The notes beneath the pieces are model-generated. The model was not told the origin of the DNA. It saw nothing but the letters and a program-made list of their open reading frames with translations, and searched no databases. DNA of 64,000 nucleotides from Lentzea cavernae (GTDB lineage: Bacteria > Actinomycetota > Actinomycetes > Mycobacteriales > Pseudonocardiaceae). The stretch covers positions 1-64,000 of the forward strand of contig NZ_BNAR01000016.1 of assembly GCF_014653695.1 (NCBI RefSeq), in the 5' to 3' direction. Position 1 is the first letter of the stretch, and the number at the start of each line of letters is the position of its first letter. Below are positions 41,305-50,234 of this stretch, one piece after another. Position numbers and translations under genes: made by a program.

Positions 41305-41949
41305 ATGCTGATCGATCGCACCATGCCACTGGGCACCGCTCTCACCGTGACCCACGCGTCGGACCGTGGACCGCGCACGTTCAACGCCGACGCGTATGCC
41401 GTGGGCCGCCGCACGTTCGTGGTCGCCGATGGCGTGGGCGACTCCTCAGCCGCCGCCGAGGCCGCGTGGGCGGCCGCACGCGCGGCGGCGTTGCCGGTCG
41501 ACCCGGTCTCGGCGATCCTCGCCGCCCGCGACGCCCTGCAGGTGCACTCCGGGGACGCCGTGATCGTGGTGGCGGTGGCCCGCCCGGAGGGAGGCTTCGA
41601 CGTGGCGTGGGCAGGCGACGCGCGCGCGTACGCGTCCGACGGCTCAGACCTCGTGCAGCTCACCGCGGACCACACGGTCGCCGAGTACTTCCGCTCGCGC
41701 GGCACCACGCCCGCACCGCGCATGGAGCACATCGTCACCAACACCGTCCGTCACGCCACGTTGCAGAACATCGGCCGTGCGGCGACACGGGCCGGTTGCG
41801 TGGCCCTCGTGTCCGATGGTGTCTACGGGCCGTTGGGGCACGGCGGCATCGAAGCGATCCTGTCCGGTCACGCCACGGCGGAGCGTTTGGTGCGTGCGGC
41901 CCTGTACGCGCACGGCACCGACAACGCGACGGCCCTGGTCGTCAGCTGA
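41305..41949 (+). CDS. PP2C-family phosphatase-like protein
   Basis: A 214-aa protein with the PP2C metal motifs: RTFNADAY (for the RxxNEDA-type site), VVADGVGD, WAGDARAY, LVSDGVYGPL and TDNATALVV. It lacks the insert and extra helices of larger PP2Cs and has no sensor or membrane part. It would dephosphorylate Ser/Thr phosphoproteins, with partners unknown. A strong GGAGGTCAGGGAGG Shine-Dalgarno region precedes the ATG. The last 8 bp overlap the 3' end of the Ku gene. Confidence 0.85.
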   Translation: MLIDRTMPLGTALTVTHASDRGPRTFNADAYAVGRRTFVVADGVGDSSAAAEAAWAAARAAALPVDPVSAILAARDALQVHSGDAVIVVAVARPEGGFDVAWAGDARAYASDGSDLVQLTADHTVAEYFRSRGTTPAPRMEHIVTNTVRHATLQNIGRAATRAGCVALVSDGVYGPLGHGGIEAILSGHATAERLVRAALYAHGTDNATALVVS

Positions 41950-42745
41950 CCTTCTTGCCGCGCTTCTTCTTGCTCGCCTCGACGCTGCGCTGCAACGCCT
42001 CCATGAGGTCCACGACCCCGGTCGCCTCGGCCGGCTCGTCCTCGACCTTCACCTTGCGGCCCTTCTGCTTGGCCTTGATCAGCTTCGTGACCCGCTCGGT
42101 GTAGGTGTCGCGGTAGTCCTTCGGCCGCCAGTCGTCGGCCATCGACTCGACCAGCGACACCGCCATGTCGAGCTCCTTGCCGCGCGGCGCCCGGCCCTGC
42201 GGCGTCACGTCCAGCACGTCCTTCGGCTTGCGGATTTCGTCGGCGAAGAACAGCGTGTGCACGGCGAGGATGCCCTTGTCCTCCGTCAGCGCCGTCAGGT
42301 ACTGCTTGCCGCGCATGACGAACAGGGCGATGCCCGCGCGGTTGGTCTTCTTCATCGCCTGCGCGAGCAGGAGGTACGGGCGGGAGAACTCGGCTTTCGC
42401 CGGGCCCAGCCAGTAGGTCTTCTGGAAGTGCACCGGGTCGATCTCGTCGAGGTCCACGAAGGCCTCGATGTCGAGCGTGCGGCTGCGGCCGGGGGCGATC
42501 TCGTCCAGTTCCTCGGGCTCCACGATGACGTACTCGCCGTTGTCCGTCTCGTGGCCCTTGACGATCTTGTCGTAGGGGACCTCTCGGCCGGTGCGCTCGT
42601 TGACCCGCTTGTAGCGGATGCGGTCGGACGTGCCGCGCTGGAACTGGTTGAAGTGCACGGTGTGGTCCGTGGTGGCGCTGTACAGCTCCACCGGGATGCT
42701 CACCAGCCCGAAACTGACCGAACCGCTCCAGATCGCCCTCGCCAT
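41942..42745 (-). CDS. ku: Ku DNA end-binding protein (bacterial NHEJ)
   Basis: A 267-aa bacterial Ku that forms a homodimeric ring on DNA ends and recruits LigD for end joining. It starts with the diagnostic MARAIWSGSVSFGLVSIPVE, then RIRYKRVNERTGREVPYDKI and YWLGPAKAEFSRPYLLLAQA. A Lys-rich C-terminal tail (ASKKKRGKKVS) is usual in actinobacteria and helps DNA threading. No ligD gene is in the window. The ATG at 42745 is 81 bp from the divergent metallophosphatase start. Its 3' end overlaps the PP2C gene by 8 bp. Confidence 0.95.
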   Translation of the reverse strand: MARAIWSGSVSFGLVSIPVELYSATTDHTVHFNQFQRGTSDRIRYKRVNERTGREVPYDKIVKGHETDNGEYVIVEPEELDEIAPGRSRTLDIEAFVDLDEIDPVHFQKTYWLGPAKAEFSRPYLLLAQAMKKTNRAGIALFVMRGKQYLTALTEDKGILAVHTLFFADEIRKPKDVLDVTPQGRAPRGKELDMAVSLVESMADDWRPKDYRDTYTERVTKLIKAKQKGRKVKVEDEPAEATGVVDLMEALQRSVEASKKKRGKKVS

Positions 42746-42814
42746 GCAGGTCAGGTACCCCGTCGGAGGTGGGGTTACTCGTCGATCAGTCGTGTGGGTG
42801 GTCCCGGGGGTTGC

Positions 42815-42820
42815 TACGGT
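42815..42820 (+). promoter_or_regulatory. Leaderless promoter -10 (TACGGT)
   Basis: TACGGT ends 6 nt before the GTG at 42827, with no Shine-Dalgarno between. Confidence 0.5.
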
Positions 42821-42826
42821 CGCGCC

Positions 42827-43318
42827 GTGAGAGTCGTCGTGCTGTCCGACACCCATGCGCCACGGTTCTGGAAGCGGTGCCCACCGGCCGTGGCCGCGCA
42901 TCTGCGGTCAGCGGACCTGATCCTGCACGGCGGAGACGTGTGCGTGGCTCCCGTGCTGGACGAACTCGCGCAGTACGCGCCCGTGATCGCCGTGTGCGGC
43001 AACAACGACGGGCCCGACGTGATGGCCTGGGGCGCACCGGACGTCGTCGAGTCCGAAATCGACGGACTGCCGTTCGCGATGATCCACGACAGCGGGCAGA
43101 AGACCGGCAGGGCGACCCGGATGCGCCGCCGGTTCCCCGCCGCGCGGCTCGTCGTGTTCGGGCACTCGCACATCCCGTGGGACGAGCAGGAGGACGGCGT
43201 CCGGGTGTTCAACCCCGGCTCGCCCACCGACAAGCGCCGTCAGCCGCAGGGCACGCTCGGGCTGCTCGACATCGCCGACGGCGTGCTGCTCGGCGCGCGG
43301 ATCGTGCCGGTCACCTGA
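42827..43318 (+). CDS. YfcE/MJ0936-type metallophosphoesterase
   Basis: A 163-aa calcineurin-like phosphodiesterase of the small YfcE class. Metal motifs in order: LSDTHAPR (D8, H10), LHGGDV, CGNNDG, IHDSG and FGHSHIPW. Such enzymes cleave phosphodiesters in vitro; the natural substrate is unknown. The leaderless GTG follows TACGGT. Its 3' 79 bp overlap the convergent alpha/beta hydrolase gene, an unusually long overlap. Confidence 0.9.
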   Translation: MRVVVLSDTHAPRFWKRCPPAVAAHLRSADLILHGGDVCVAPVLDELAQYAPVIAVCGNNDGPDVMAWGAPDVVESEIDGLPFAMIHDSGQKTGRATRMRRRFPAARLVVFGHSHIPWDEQEDGVRVFNPGSPTDKRRQPQGTLGLLDIADGVLLGARIVPVT

Positions 43319-44040
43319 GCCCAGGCCGCGAGCCGCGGGCCGAACACCTCGTAGACGTGCGGGTCGAACCCCATGCCGGTGTGCGTGCTGCGCACCTCGA
43401 CGCACTCGGCGCACGGGTCCTGGCACAACTGCCACGGCACGACGCCGTCCGAACGCGAGAAGATAGACACAGCGGGCACCGACAGCCGCTCGGCCAGGAT
43501 CTCGCTGTGCTCCTCGAAGCACGGCCCGCGCATGCAGTCCTCGTCGAGCAGGCCCGGCACACCCGCCGAGGCGAGGCGGGTCAGGAACCGGACCACGCGC
43601 ATGAGGCTCGGACGCGCGCCCATCGGGTCGAGCACGGGACTTCCCATCATCACCAGGCCCCGCACCAGTTCCGGGCGCCGCACGGCGACGAGGCGGCCGA
43701 GCCAGCCGCCGCGGCTCTGGCCGAGCAGGACCACCGGGCGACCGGTGCGCTCGGCGTGCTCCTCGGTGGTGCGCAGGAGTTTCGCCAGCAGGTCCGCCGT
43801 GCAGCCCACGGTGAGCCCGACTCCCGCGCTCGTCGGCACGTAGCCGCGGGCGCGCAGCCAGGACGCCGCCGGCAGCAGGCTCACGTCGCCCGCGCCGAAG
43901 CCGGGCACGAGCACCACGCCGAGCCCCTGGCCCACGTCCGGGTCGGCGCCGCGCCACACCGGGTGCCGCACCAGCTTCGGCACGCTCCACAGTGCGCGGA
44001 CGACGCCTTCCCGTGGGGTGGAACGCGATCCGTCGAACAT
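43240..44040 (-). CDS. Alpha/beta hydrolase with read-through tail
   Basis: A 266-aa lipase-like protein. LVPGFGAGD is the oxyanion region, GQSRGG the nucleophile elbow, SRSDGVVPW carries the acid and STHTGMGF the histidine. The fold ends near VFGPRLAAWAQVT. The last ~24 residues are Ser/Pro-rich low-complexity sequence encoded antisense to the metallophosphatase, as if the original stop was lost. Cysteines at CQDPCAEC and CMRGPC may be structural. The ATG start at 44040 has no Shine-Dalgarno. Confidence 0.82.
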   Translation of the reverse strand: MFDGSRSTPREGVVRALWSVPKLVRHPVWRGADPDVGQGLGVVLVPGFGAGDVSLLPAASWLRARGYVPTSAGVGLTVGCTADLLAKLLRTTEEHAERTGRPVVLLGQSRGGWLGRLVAVRRPELVRGLVMMGSPVLDPMGARPSLMRVVRFLTRLASAGVPGLLDEDCMRGPCFEEHSEILAERLSVPAVSIFSRSDGVVPWQLCQDPCAECVEVRSTHTGMGFDPHVYEVFGPRLAAWAQVTGTIRAPSSTPSAMSSSPSVPCG

Positions 44041-44078
44041 GCCATCGGATTGCCCGGCATGCCGCCGTTAAACCCGCC

Positions 44079-46958
44079 TCAGGCCGAGGGCGTCACCACC
44101 ACGCTTTGGAGCGACGCGTAACCCGGCTTCCACTGCGTCGACACCGCCACGTACCGGGCGGATGCGGCCGGTCCGTACGTCCTGCCGTCCAGGCTGTAGG
44201 TGACGGTGTGCGGGGGCGGCCGACCGTGCGTCCACTTCAGACTGACATCGGCGATGGCGTGCACGGCACCGAGATCCACGACCATGCGGCCGTCGCGGCC
44301 CGGTGTCCACGCGGTGCGCTGGGAGCCGTCGACCGCGGCCGCCGGGTCGCTCATGCCCGGTGGCAGGACCGAGTCCGGGAACGTGACGCGGCCCAGTGCG
44401 AGGTCGTTGACCGGGAACGGGGTGGCCAGCGGGAAGGTCACCGTGCGCTCGCCCCTGCCCAGCACGACCGGGAGGGAGTGGCCGTCGCGGTGGGTCAGCA
44501 CGAACGCGGCCGGGCCGCCGCGGAACGTGAGGCTCCGCGCGTCGTGCACGACTGCGGTGATGCCCGGCGGGATGCCGCGTGCGGTGAACCACGGCGCTTC
44601 GACCCGTGCGGTGGCCGCGGGCAGGGTGAGCGCGTATTCGGTGCCGTCGCGGGTGGTGACCTGCGTGCCCCGGTAGAGGCGGGTGCCGCGCAGGCGGACG
44701 GTGCCGGTGACGTCGGCGCCGGTCAGGTTGAACAGGCTCAGGAACCCGTCGGCGGTGCTCGCCAGCACGCCCGAGGGACAGTCCGGTGCCGGTTCCGCAG
44801 CGATCTTGCGCAGGTCGGCTCGCACGTACCCCTCGACGAGCCCGGCCGGCACGGTGATGGTGTCGCCCCGCACGGTGATCGGCTCGGCCGACCTGGCGAC
44901 GAACCCCGCCCGGCCGTCGACGTCGAGCCAGCCCGGCGTGCTGAGGTCAGGGCGCGGGTACTCGGCCACCGTCGTCCACGCGGCGCCGTCGGCGGACGTC
45001 TCCACGCGGTAGGCGACCGCGGCCGCTGTCTCCCAACGCAAGCGCACGCGGCTCACGGTCGTGGCGGCACCAAGGTCCACCGCGATCCAGCTGTCCGCAC
45101 GACCGCGTTCGGCACGGGCGACGGCCCAGCGCGTGGCCGGGTCACCGTCCGTCGCCCTGCCGGGTTCGTAGCCGGGGTCGGACGACGACGCGGTGGTCAC
45201 CGCGGGCCTCGTCCCGGTCTCGAAGTCGAACAGCGAGTAGCCGTAGGTGGGGTGGGGCGTGATGCCGGTCATGCGGACGTGACGGGCGGTGGTCGCGGGG
45301 AACGTCAGCTCGTCGACCCGGAAACCCTCGCGGGCCTTGACCGTGACGCGACCCGCCGAACCCGTGTAGGTGCGGGACCCGGAGAGGCCCGGCATCCCCG
45401 CTATCGCGAGGTTGTGCACGTCTACCCGGCCGGGAAGGGGGAGCGCGCACACGATGGTGCCGGTGGGCAGGGTGGCGGTGCCCGCGAACCCGTCCGCGAA
45501 CCGCAGCAGGCTCGCCGTCGCGTCGAAGCCGTCGCGGACCTTGCGGTAGGCGGTGGTGTCGCGGCCGGTGACCGGCGTCGGTGGCAGCAGCATCGGGGTC
45601 GCGCCGCTGATCTTGAACAGCCAGTCGTCGTGCGAGGGCTGCCAGGCGAGCTTCGTGAAGCCCGGCTTGGTCACGGTGCCCGCCCAGGCGGCCGCCGACT
45701 GGTGCGTCAGCAGGCCGGGGTCCGCGCCGTGGTCGATCGTGATCGCGGCGCGGGTGAAGAAGTCCTGCTCGGACACCGGTTCCGCAGGCGGGCGCAGCTC
45801 GTGCAGCAGGTAGCTGATCGCGAGCTCCGCCCGTGCCTCCGGCTCGTACTTGGCCTCGCCGGAGAACTTCGCGAGCCGGTGGACCGGCGGGTGGGCCTGG
45901 TAGGCGAGCAGCCGGGACGCGAGCGCGGCCTCGGCGCGGGCGGCCATCGGGTCGCGCAGGACCGTGGAGCGGAAGGCGAGGGGGATGACGTCACGGCCGT
46001 AGAGGTGTTCCCGGTCGTTGACCATCGGCATCAACGGCTCGCCGGCGTCGCTCATCGTGGCGAGGATGGTGCGCCACAACAGCTCTCCGTTGGGCTGCCT
46101 GGTCAGCACCTCGGGCAGCGGTCGCCCGGCGAGCAGGAAGTGCACGGCGTTGCGGCCCGAGGTGCGCCAGAGCTCCTCCTGGTAGTGCGGGCCGAAGGAG
46201 CCGTGGTTCTCGACGATGAACGTGTCGTGCAGGTTCGTCGCCGTGTTGGCCGAGATGGCGACACCGTCCACTGTGGACGGGTTGGCGAGGTCGGCGGCGG
46301 GCAGCCCCGCCTCGTTGCGGCTCCAGCGGCCGAACGCCTCGCGCCAGCCCGGCCCGTCGCCGTGCCACGCCAGGCCGGGGGCGAGCGCCTGGGCGTAGAC
46401 GCCCATCTCCTCCAGCTTGGTGTCGCCGCGGTGGCCGCCGGTCAGCCCGTTCGGCGTCCAGCTGCCGGAGCGCGGGTCGTTCGCGGTGCCGAGCGACGTG
46501 GTGTAGTCGGCCTGGCCGCGCGCGATCGCCTCGACGTTCGCGCGGGTCGCCGCGTCCAGACCGGGCCAGAGCAGGCGGGCGGCCAGCACGAAGTAGGACT
46601 GGAACGTGGTGTCCCAGAACAACGTCTTGCCCCACTCCGCGCCGCCCGCCAGCACGTTGCTCGCCGCGAAGTGCTTGATCGTGGCGAGGGTGTGCGCTTC
46701 CAGCACGTCCTTCTCGACGCCTGCCAGGGCCGCGTCGTAGGTGCCCCTGGTGAGCAGGACGGCGTTGCCGAGCACGACCGCGAACCCGAAGTCCGTGCGC
46801 CGGTAGCGTCCGGCGGTGGCGTCGTACTGCGTCTCGGCCCACCTGGTGTGCCTGAGCAGCACCTCGTAGTAGGTGTCTTTGAGCTGTGCGACCGAGACTT
46901 CCGGCGCGAGCGTCAGCACACCCGTTGCCACCAGGAACGTCCGGCGGTTGATCAGCAT
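44079..46958 (-). CDS. Tat-exported discoidin-domain protein (putative polysaccharide-active enzyme)
   Basis: A 959-aa exported protein. The N-terminal NRRTFLVATG followed by a hydrophobic stretch is a Tat-type signal. Residues ~30-450 are helical with repeated aromatic and His/Glu motifs (GAEWGKTLFWDTTFQSYFVL; ENHGSFGPHYQEE), suggesting an alpha-toroid glycan-active domain. Two F5/8-type beta-sandwiches follow (TTASSSDPGYEPGRATDGDP; SDPAAAVDGSQRTAWTPGRD). I do not recognise the catalytic family. The ATG overlaps the end of the GH97 gene by 7 bp, so the two act together, probably on one polysaccharide. Confidence 0.72.
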   Translation of the reverse strand: MLINRRTFLVATGVLTLAPEVSVAQLKDTYYEVLLRHTRWAETQYDATAGRYRRTDFGFAVVLGNAVLLTRGTYDAALAGVEKDVLEAHTLATIKHFAASNVLAGGAEWGKTLFWDTTFQSYFVLAARLLWPGLDAATRANVEAIARGQADYTTSLGTANDPRSGSWTPNGLTGGHRGDTKLEEMGVYAQALAPGLAWHGDGPGWREAFGRWSRNEAGLPAADLANPSTVDGVAISANTATNLHDTFIVENHGSFGPHYQEELWRTSGRNAVHFLLAGRPLPEVLTRQPNGELLWRTILATMSDAGEPLMPMVNDREHLYGRDVIPLAFRSTVLRDPMAARAEAALASRLLAYQAHPPVHRLAKFSGEAKYEPEARAELAISYLLHELRPPAEPVSEQDFFTRAAITIDHGADPGLLTHQSAAAWAGTVTKPGFTKLAWQPSHDDWLFKISGATPMLLPPTPVTGRDTTAYRKVRDGFDATASLLRFADGFAGTATLPTGTIVCALPLPGRVDVHNLAIAGMPGLSGSRTYTGSAGRVTVKAREGFRVDELTFPATTARHVRMTGITPHPTYGYSLFDFETGTRPAVTTASSSDPGYEPGRATDGDPATRWAVARAERGRADSWIAVDLGAATTVSRVRLRWETAAAVAYRVETSADGAAWTTVAEYPRPDLSTPGWLDVDGRAGFVARSAEPITVRGDTITVPAGLVEGYVRADLRKIAAEPAPDCPSGVLASTADGFLSLFNLTGADVTGTVRLRGTRLYRGTQVTTRDGTEYALTLPAATARVEAPWFTARGIPPGITAVVHDARSLTFRGGPAAFVLTHRDGHSLPVVLGRGERTVTFPLATPFPVNDLALGRVTFPDSVLPPGMSDPAAAVDGSQRTAWTPGRDGRMVVDLGAVHAIADVSLKWTHGRPPPHTVTYSLDGRTYGPAASARYVAVSTQWKPGYASLQSVVVTPSA

Positions 46959-49501
46959 GTCAGCGCGGCCTCCGCCCAGTCGGCGTGGTCGAAGTTGCGG
47001 TCGTCGCCGCCGTCGGTGACGCGGAGGCTGAGCATCCGGACGTTCGTCAGGTCGACGTCGATCGGTGTCGCCGCACCCTTGGTCCGGATGACTCCGCTGT
47101 CGTACAACGGTTTGTTGTCACCGAACACCTGGAACGCGACCGAGCCCGCCTGGGTGGTCTCGTCGTCGAGGCCGATCTTCGCGGTGAAACGCTCGCAGCT
47201 CCTGCCGAGGTAGACGGAAACCTCGGACGGGGCGTGCACGCCGATCCCCTTGGCGTAGGTGGTGCCGCCGATGGACAGCACCTGGCCGTCACCGCCGGTG
47301 TTCTCGCCGTTGGACCTGTCGCGTTCGACCGGGCCCCAGCCGTTGGTCTCGCTCATGAACGGCAGATCGCTGACCTGCGCCCCGTTCGACGGCGTCGGCG
47401 GCGGCACGAACGCCTTGACCGCCTGTTCGACGTGCACGTCGCCGAAGGTGGCGACGACCGGCACGTCCACCGGGCCGACCCGCGTGCCCGCCGTGAGCCG
47501 CCAGCTGCCGCTGATCGACTCGCCGGGTGCGAGCGTGCGCTTCGTGACGACCGGTCCCGTGACGGACCAGCCCTCCGGCGCTGTGGCGGTCAGCTTGACG
47601 TCGCGGATCTCCTTGTCGCCGTTGGTGAACGTGCCGGTGACGTCGAGGGGCGAGCCGGCCGGGGTGTCGGTCACCCCGCCGGGCGTGACGGTCAGCGTGG
47701 TCTTCGGGACCTGGCGGATCGGCTGGTCGCACGTCTGCAGACCGGGGCGGTTGCGGCAGATGACCGCGGCGAAACCGCCGTTGCGCCGAGCGGGAACGGT
47801 GAGCGTGTCGGTGTTGCGCAGGACCTGCCGGTCGCGGACGACGTCGGCCCTGGTGGCGGGGTCGCGGACGGTCTCGACCAGCCACTGCCCGCCGCCGAGG
47901 AAGCTCAGCGGCGCCCGCAGGGAGCGTTCCTGGGTGGCGATGCCGCCGACGAACCACCTGTCGCCGTTGCGCCGGGCGACCACGGCGTGCGAGTCGGGGT
48001 CACCGTCGAGCAGCCGGGTCTCGTCCCAGACCGTCGGGAGCTGGTTGAGGTAGCGCAACGCCTGCGGGTGCCGTTCGTAGGCCTCGGGCTTGTCCGCGAA
48101 GTGCGTCCAGCCCGACTCGTACACGACCGGCAGCGCGACCTCGTGCGCGATCGACGCCTCCTTCGTGCCGACTTCGAGCGACACGGGCGTGTAGTCCATC
48201 GAGCCGGCGACGTTGCGGGTGAAGAACTGCACGGGGTTGTTGGCGGCGGGCGGGTTGTTCTCCGCGCCGCGCACGGCCTCCATCGTGAGCACGTGCGGCC
48301 AGGTGCGTGCCAGGCCGTGCGGGATGGTGGAGCCGTGGAAGTTGACCATCAGCTTGAGATCGGCCGTCTTCTGCAGCACGGCGTCGTACCAGCGATAGCG
48401 TTCCTGGGAGTCGGACTCCATGAAGTCGAGCTTCACGCCCTTGGCGCCCCACTGCTTGACCCTGGGCAGCACGGTGTCGCGTTCCTGCTGCGTGTCGAGG
48501 TCGGTCCAGTGCATCCACAGCAGGATCTCCACGCCCTGCGCGCGGGCGTACCGGACGAGCTCCGGCACCCACGCGGCGCTCCAGCCCTCGTCGACGAGCG
48601 AGTACTGCCAGCCGTTGCGGGCGGCGAAGTCCACGTACTGCTTCTGCCGTGCGAAATCGCCCGGGCTGGAGTGCTCGCTCAGCCACGACCACGCGACCTT
48701 GCCCGGCTTGATCCAGCTCTGGTCCGCGAGCTTCGACGGGGTGGCCAGGTCGTCGACGAGCGTGGAGGTGCTGACCGCGCCGAGGTCGCCGACGATCGCG
48801 GTGCGCCAGGGGGTCGTGCCGGTCGAGGCCACCTGCGGGTCGGCCAGCACGACCTGGAAACCGTCGCCGCTCCTGCGCAACCTGCTGCCCGCGTACCGGC
48901 CGTCCACATCGGACTCGGTGAGCAGCGCGAAGTCCTGGCCCGTCTGGAAGAGCGAGGGGTAGCCGAAGTCGCCGGTGGCCTCACCGGCCGTCGTGCGCAC
49001 GCGGTTGGCCTCGTACCAGGCGTTGTAGGGCAGCAGCCACGCCTTCGACTCGGCGGGGACGCGGAAGCTCGACGCCTCCGCGGTGATCGTCGCCGGCTGC
49101 GGCAGCACGTAGCGGTAGGCGACGCCGTCCGCCGCGACGCGCACGACCAGGTCGAAGGTGCCCGCGGCGTTGCGGAAGCCGAACCTGCTCTCGGTCATGC
49201 GGGCTGTGCGCTGCAGCCGCTTGCCGGTCGGCATCGTGTAGCGCTCGTTGACAACGCGGTCACTGCGCCCGGTGAGCGCCAGGTCCCTGGTGAGGTCCGC
49301 GGTGGTCGTGGTGAGCCCGACTGCTGCCGGTTGGAGCACCGCTCTGCCTTGCCGATGAACGGCGAGTGTCAGGTTGCCGCTGTTCACGGCCAGTTCCGCG
49401 GTGACCTCGCCAGGACCCCGGACGGTCCAGCCGGTGGGCGCGGCGACGGCGGGCGCGGCGGGCAACAGCAGGGCGAGCACGAGTACGAGCAGTCGTGACA
49501 T
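46952..49501 (-). CDS. Secreted GH97 glycoside hydrolase with NEW3 and NPCBM modules
   Basis: An 849-aa exported enzyme: signal peptide (RLLVLVLALLLPAAPAVAAP), GH97 N-terminal beta-sandwich (~25-265), catalytic barrel (~265-560), C-terminal strand domain, a NEW3 module (~645-730; TGTFTNGDKEIRDVKLTATA) and an NPCBM module (~740-849; YAKGIGVHAPSEVSVYLG). The barrel carries an Asp in KLDFM (D359), the nucleophile position of retaining GH97 members, which act as alpha-galactosidases; inverting members lack this Asp. The ATG at 49501 has GGGAG upstream. Coupled to the discoidin gene downstream. Confidence 0.88.
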   Translation of the reverse strand: MSRLLVLVLALLLPAAPAVAAPTGWTVRGPGEVTAELAVNSGNLTLAVHRQGRAVLQPAAVGLTTTTADLTRDLALTGRSDRVVNERYTMPTGKRLQRTARMTESRFGFRNAAGTFDLVVRVAADGVAYRYVLPQPATITAEASSFRVPAESKAWLLPYNAWYEANRVRTTAGEATGDFGYPSLFQTGQDFALLTESDVDGRYAGSRLRRSGDGFQVVLADPQVASTGTTPWRTAIVGDLGAVSTSTLVDDLATPSKLADQSWIKPGKVAWSWLSEHSSPGDFARQKQYVDFAARNGWQYSLVDEGWSAAWVPELVRYARAQGVEILLWMHWTDLDTQQERDTVLPRVKQWGAKGVKLDFMESDSQERYRWYDAVLQKTADLKLMVNFHGSTIPHGLARTWPHVLTMEAVRGAENNPPAANNPVQFFTRNVAGSMDYTPVSLEVGTKEASIAHEVALPVVYESGWTHFADKPEAYERHPQALRYLNQLPTVWDETRLLDGDPDSHAVVARRNGDRWFVGGIATQERSLRAPLSFLGGGQWLVETVRDPATRADVVRDRQVLRNTDTLTVPARRNGGFAAVICRNRPGLQTCDQPIRQVPKTTLTVTPGGVTDTPAGSPLDVTGTFTNGDKEIRDVKLTATAPEGWSVTGPVVTKRTLAPGESISGSWRLTAGTRVGPVDVPVVATFGDVHVEQAVKAFVPPPTPSNGAQVSDLPFMSETNGWGPVERDRSNGENTGGDGQVLSIGGTTYAKGIGVHAPSEVSVYLGRSCERFTAKIGLDDETTQAGSVAFQVFGDNKPLYDSGVIRTKGAATPIDVDLTNVRMLSLRVTDGGDDRNFDHADWAEAALTC

Positions 49502-49600
49502 CGTTGTCAGCTCCCGGTGTGAGACCGCTTCCATCGTGTGGAGGCGGTCCGCACCCGGTCAAGTGGCTGATGATTATCAGTCCTCTTGCGGACAGGCTTT

Positions 49601-50215
49601 TCACATGACGACGATCTCGATCTCCTTGCCGAGCTTCGCGCCGCCGAGCAGGTCGAGGTCGTCACCGCTCCAGAAGCGGCCGGGGTCGTACCAGTTGGGC
49701 CTGCGCGTGGGCAGCAGCCCCATCTCCTCGTACGTGACGGCGACGATTTCCGCGCAGAACGCGCTCTCGATGGTCGCGTCGGTCCTGCCTCCCACCGGAA
49801 CCCTCCCGCGCAGCCAGCGCGAGGCGAGTTTGGCCGTCGACGGGAACGGCGTGCCGTCGAGCCGCGCCACTGTCCGCAGCGCCGCGTCCTCCATCTCGCG
49901 CGTCACCTCGAAGTCGAGCTGCCGCAGCCACGCCCGTTGCCCGTACTTGTCGTGCCACGTCACCACGGCCTCGCGCAGGTCGTGCAACTGCGCACCGCGC
50001 TGATGGGTGCCGCTCCACATGTCCTTGAGGGACTTGCCGAGCTCGGCGTGCCACATCAGCGGCGGCAGGTCGTCGATCACGATCGCCATGCCGACGTGGT
50101 TCACCGGGCTGTTCGTCATGGCCTGGATCGCCCGGTCCGCCGGGCTGCGCCCGCGGAACACCCACACGTCACCGGTGCGGGTCATCTCGACGGCTTGGTC
50201 CAGGGTTGTCGGCAT
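49601..50215 (-). CDS. Permuted papain-like (YiiX/NlpC-P60 type) protein
   Basis: A 204-aa protein of the YiiX/YebB-like permuted papain fold. An N-terminal GDVWVFRGRSPADRAIQAMT is followed by the His motif NHVGMAIVID and a late Cys motif ESAFCAEIVAVTYEEMG, the reverse of classical papain order. There is no signal peptide, so it acts inside the cell, possibly on amide bonds in lipid or peptidoglycan-like substrates. The start is 8 nt from a TAGGCT box that overlaps the -10 of the divergent small gene. Confidence 0.8.
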   Translation of the reverse strand: MPTTLDQAVEMTRTGDVWVFRGRSPADRAIQAMTNSPVNHVGMAIVIDDLPPLMWHAELGKSLKDMWSGTHQRGAQLHDLREAVVTWHDKYGQRAWLRQLDFEVTREMEDAALRTVARLDGTPFPSTAKLASRWLRGRVPVGGRTDATIESAFCAEIVAVTYEEMGLLPTRRPNWYDPGRFWSGDDLDLLGGAKLGKEIEIVVM

Positions 50216-50222
50216 AGCCCGA

Positions 50223-50229
50223 TAGCCTA
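50223..50229. promoter_or_regulatory. Shared divergent -10 element (TAGCCTA)
   Basis: Forward, TAGCCT (50223-50228) ends 6 nt before the ATG at 50235. In reverse, the overlapping TAGGCT (50229-50224) ends 8 nt before the minus-strand ATG at 50215. One 7-bp sequence thus serves as -10 for two back-to-back leaderless genes, and polymerase can occupy only one direction at a time. Confidence 0.6.
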
Positions 50230-50234
50230 GGCAC

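Noticed and set aside
44038-44061. CATGCC/GGCATG inverted repeat at the start of the alpha/beta hydrolase gene
   Set aside because: Six-bp arms overlapping a start codon in GC-rich DNA; no matching neighbour regulator, so I do not call it an operator.
43992-47213. 1,073-aa plus-strand ORF opposite the discoidin-protein gene
   Set aside because: Composition is Arg/Gly/Val-rich low complexity and mirrors the third-position GC of the real minus-strand gene, which has a Tat signal and recognisable domains.
46985-49498. 837-aa plus-strand ORF opposite GH97
   Set aside because: Pure antisense shadow; the minus-strand GH97 with signal peptide, catalytic motif and NPCBM is certain.
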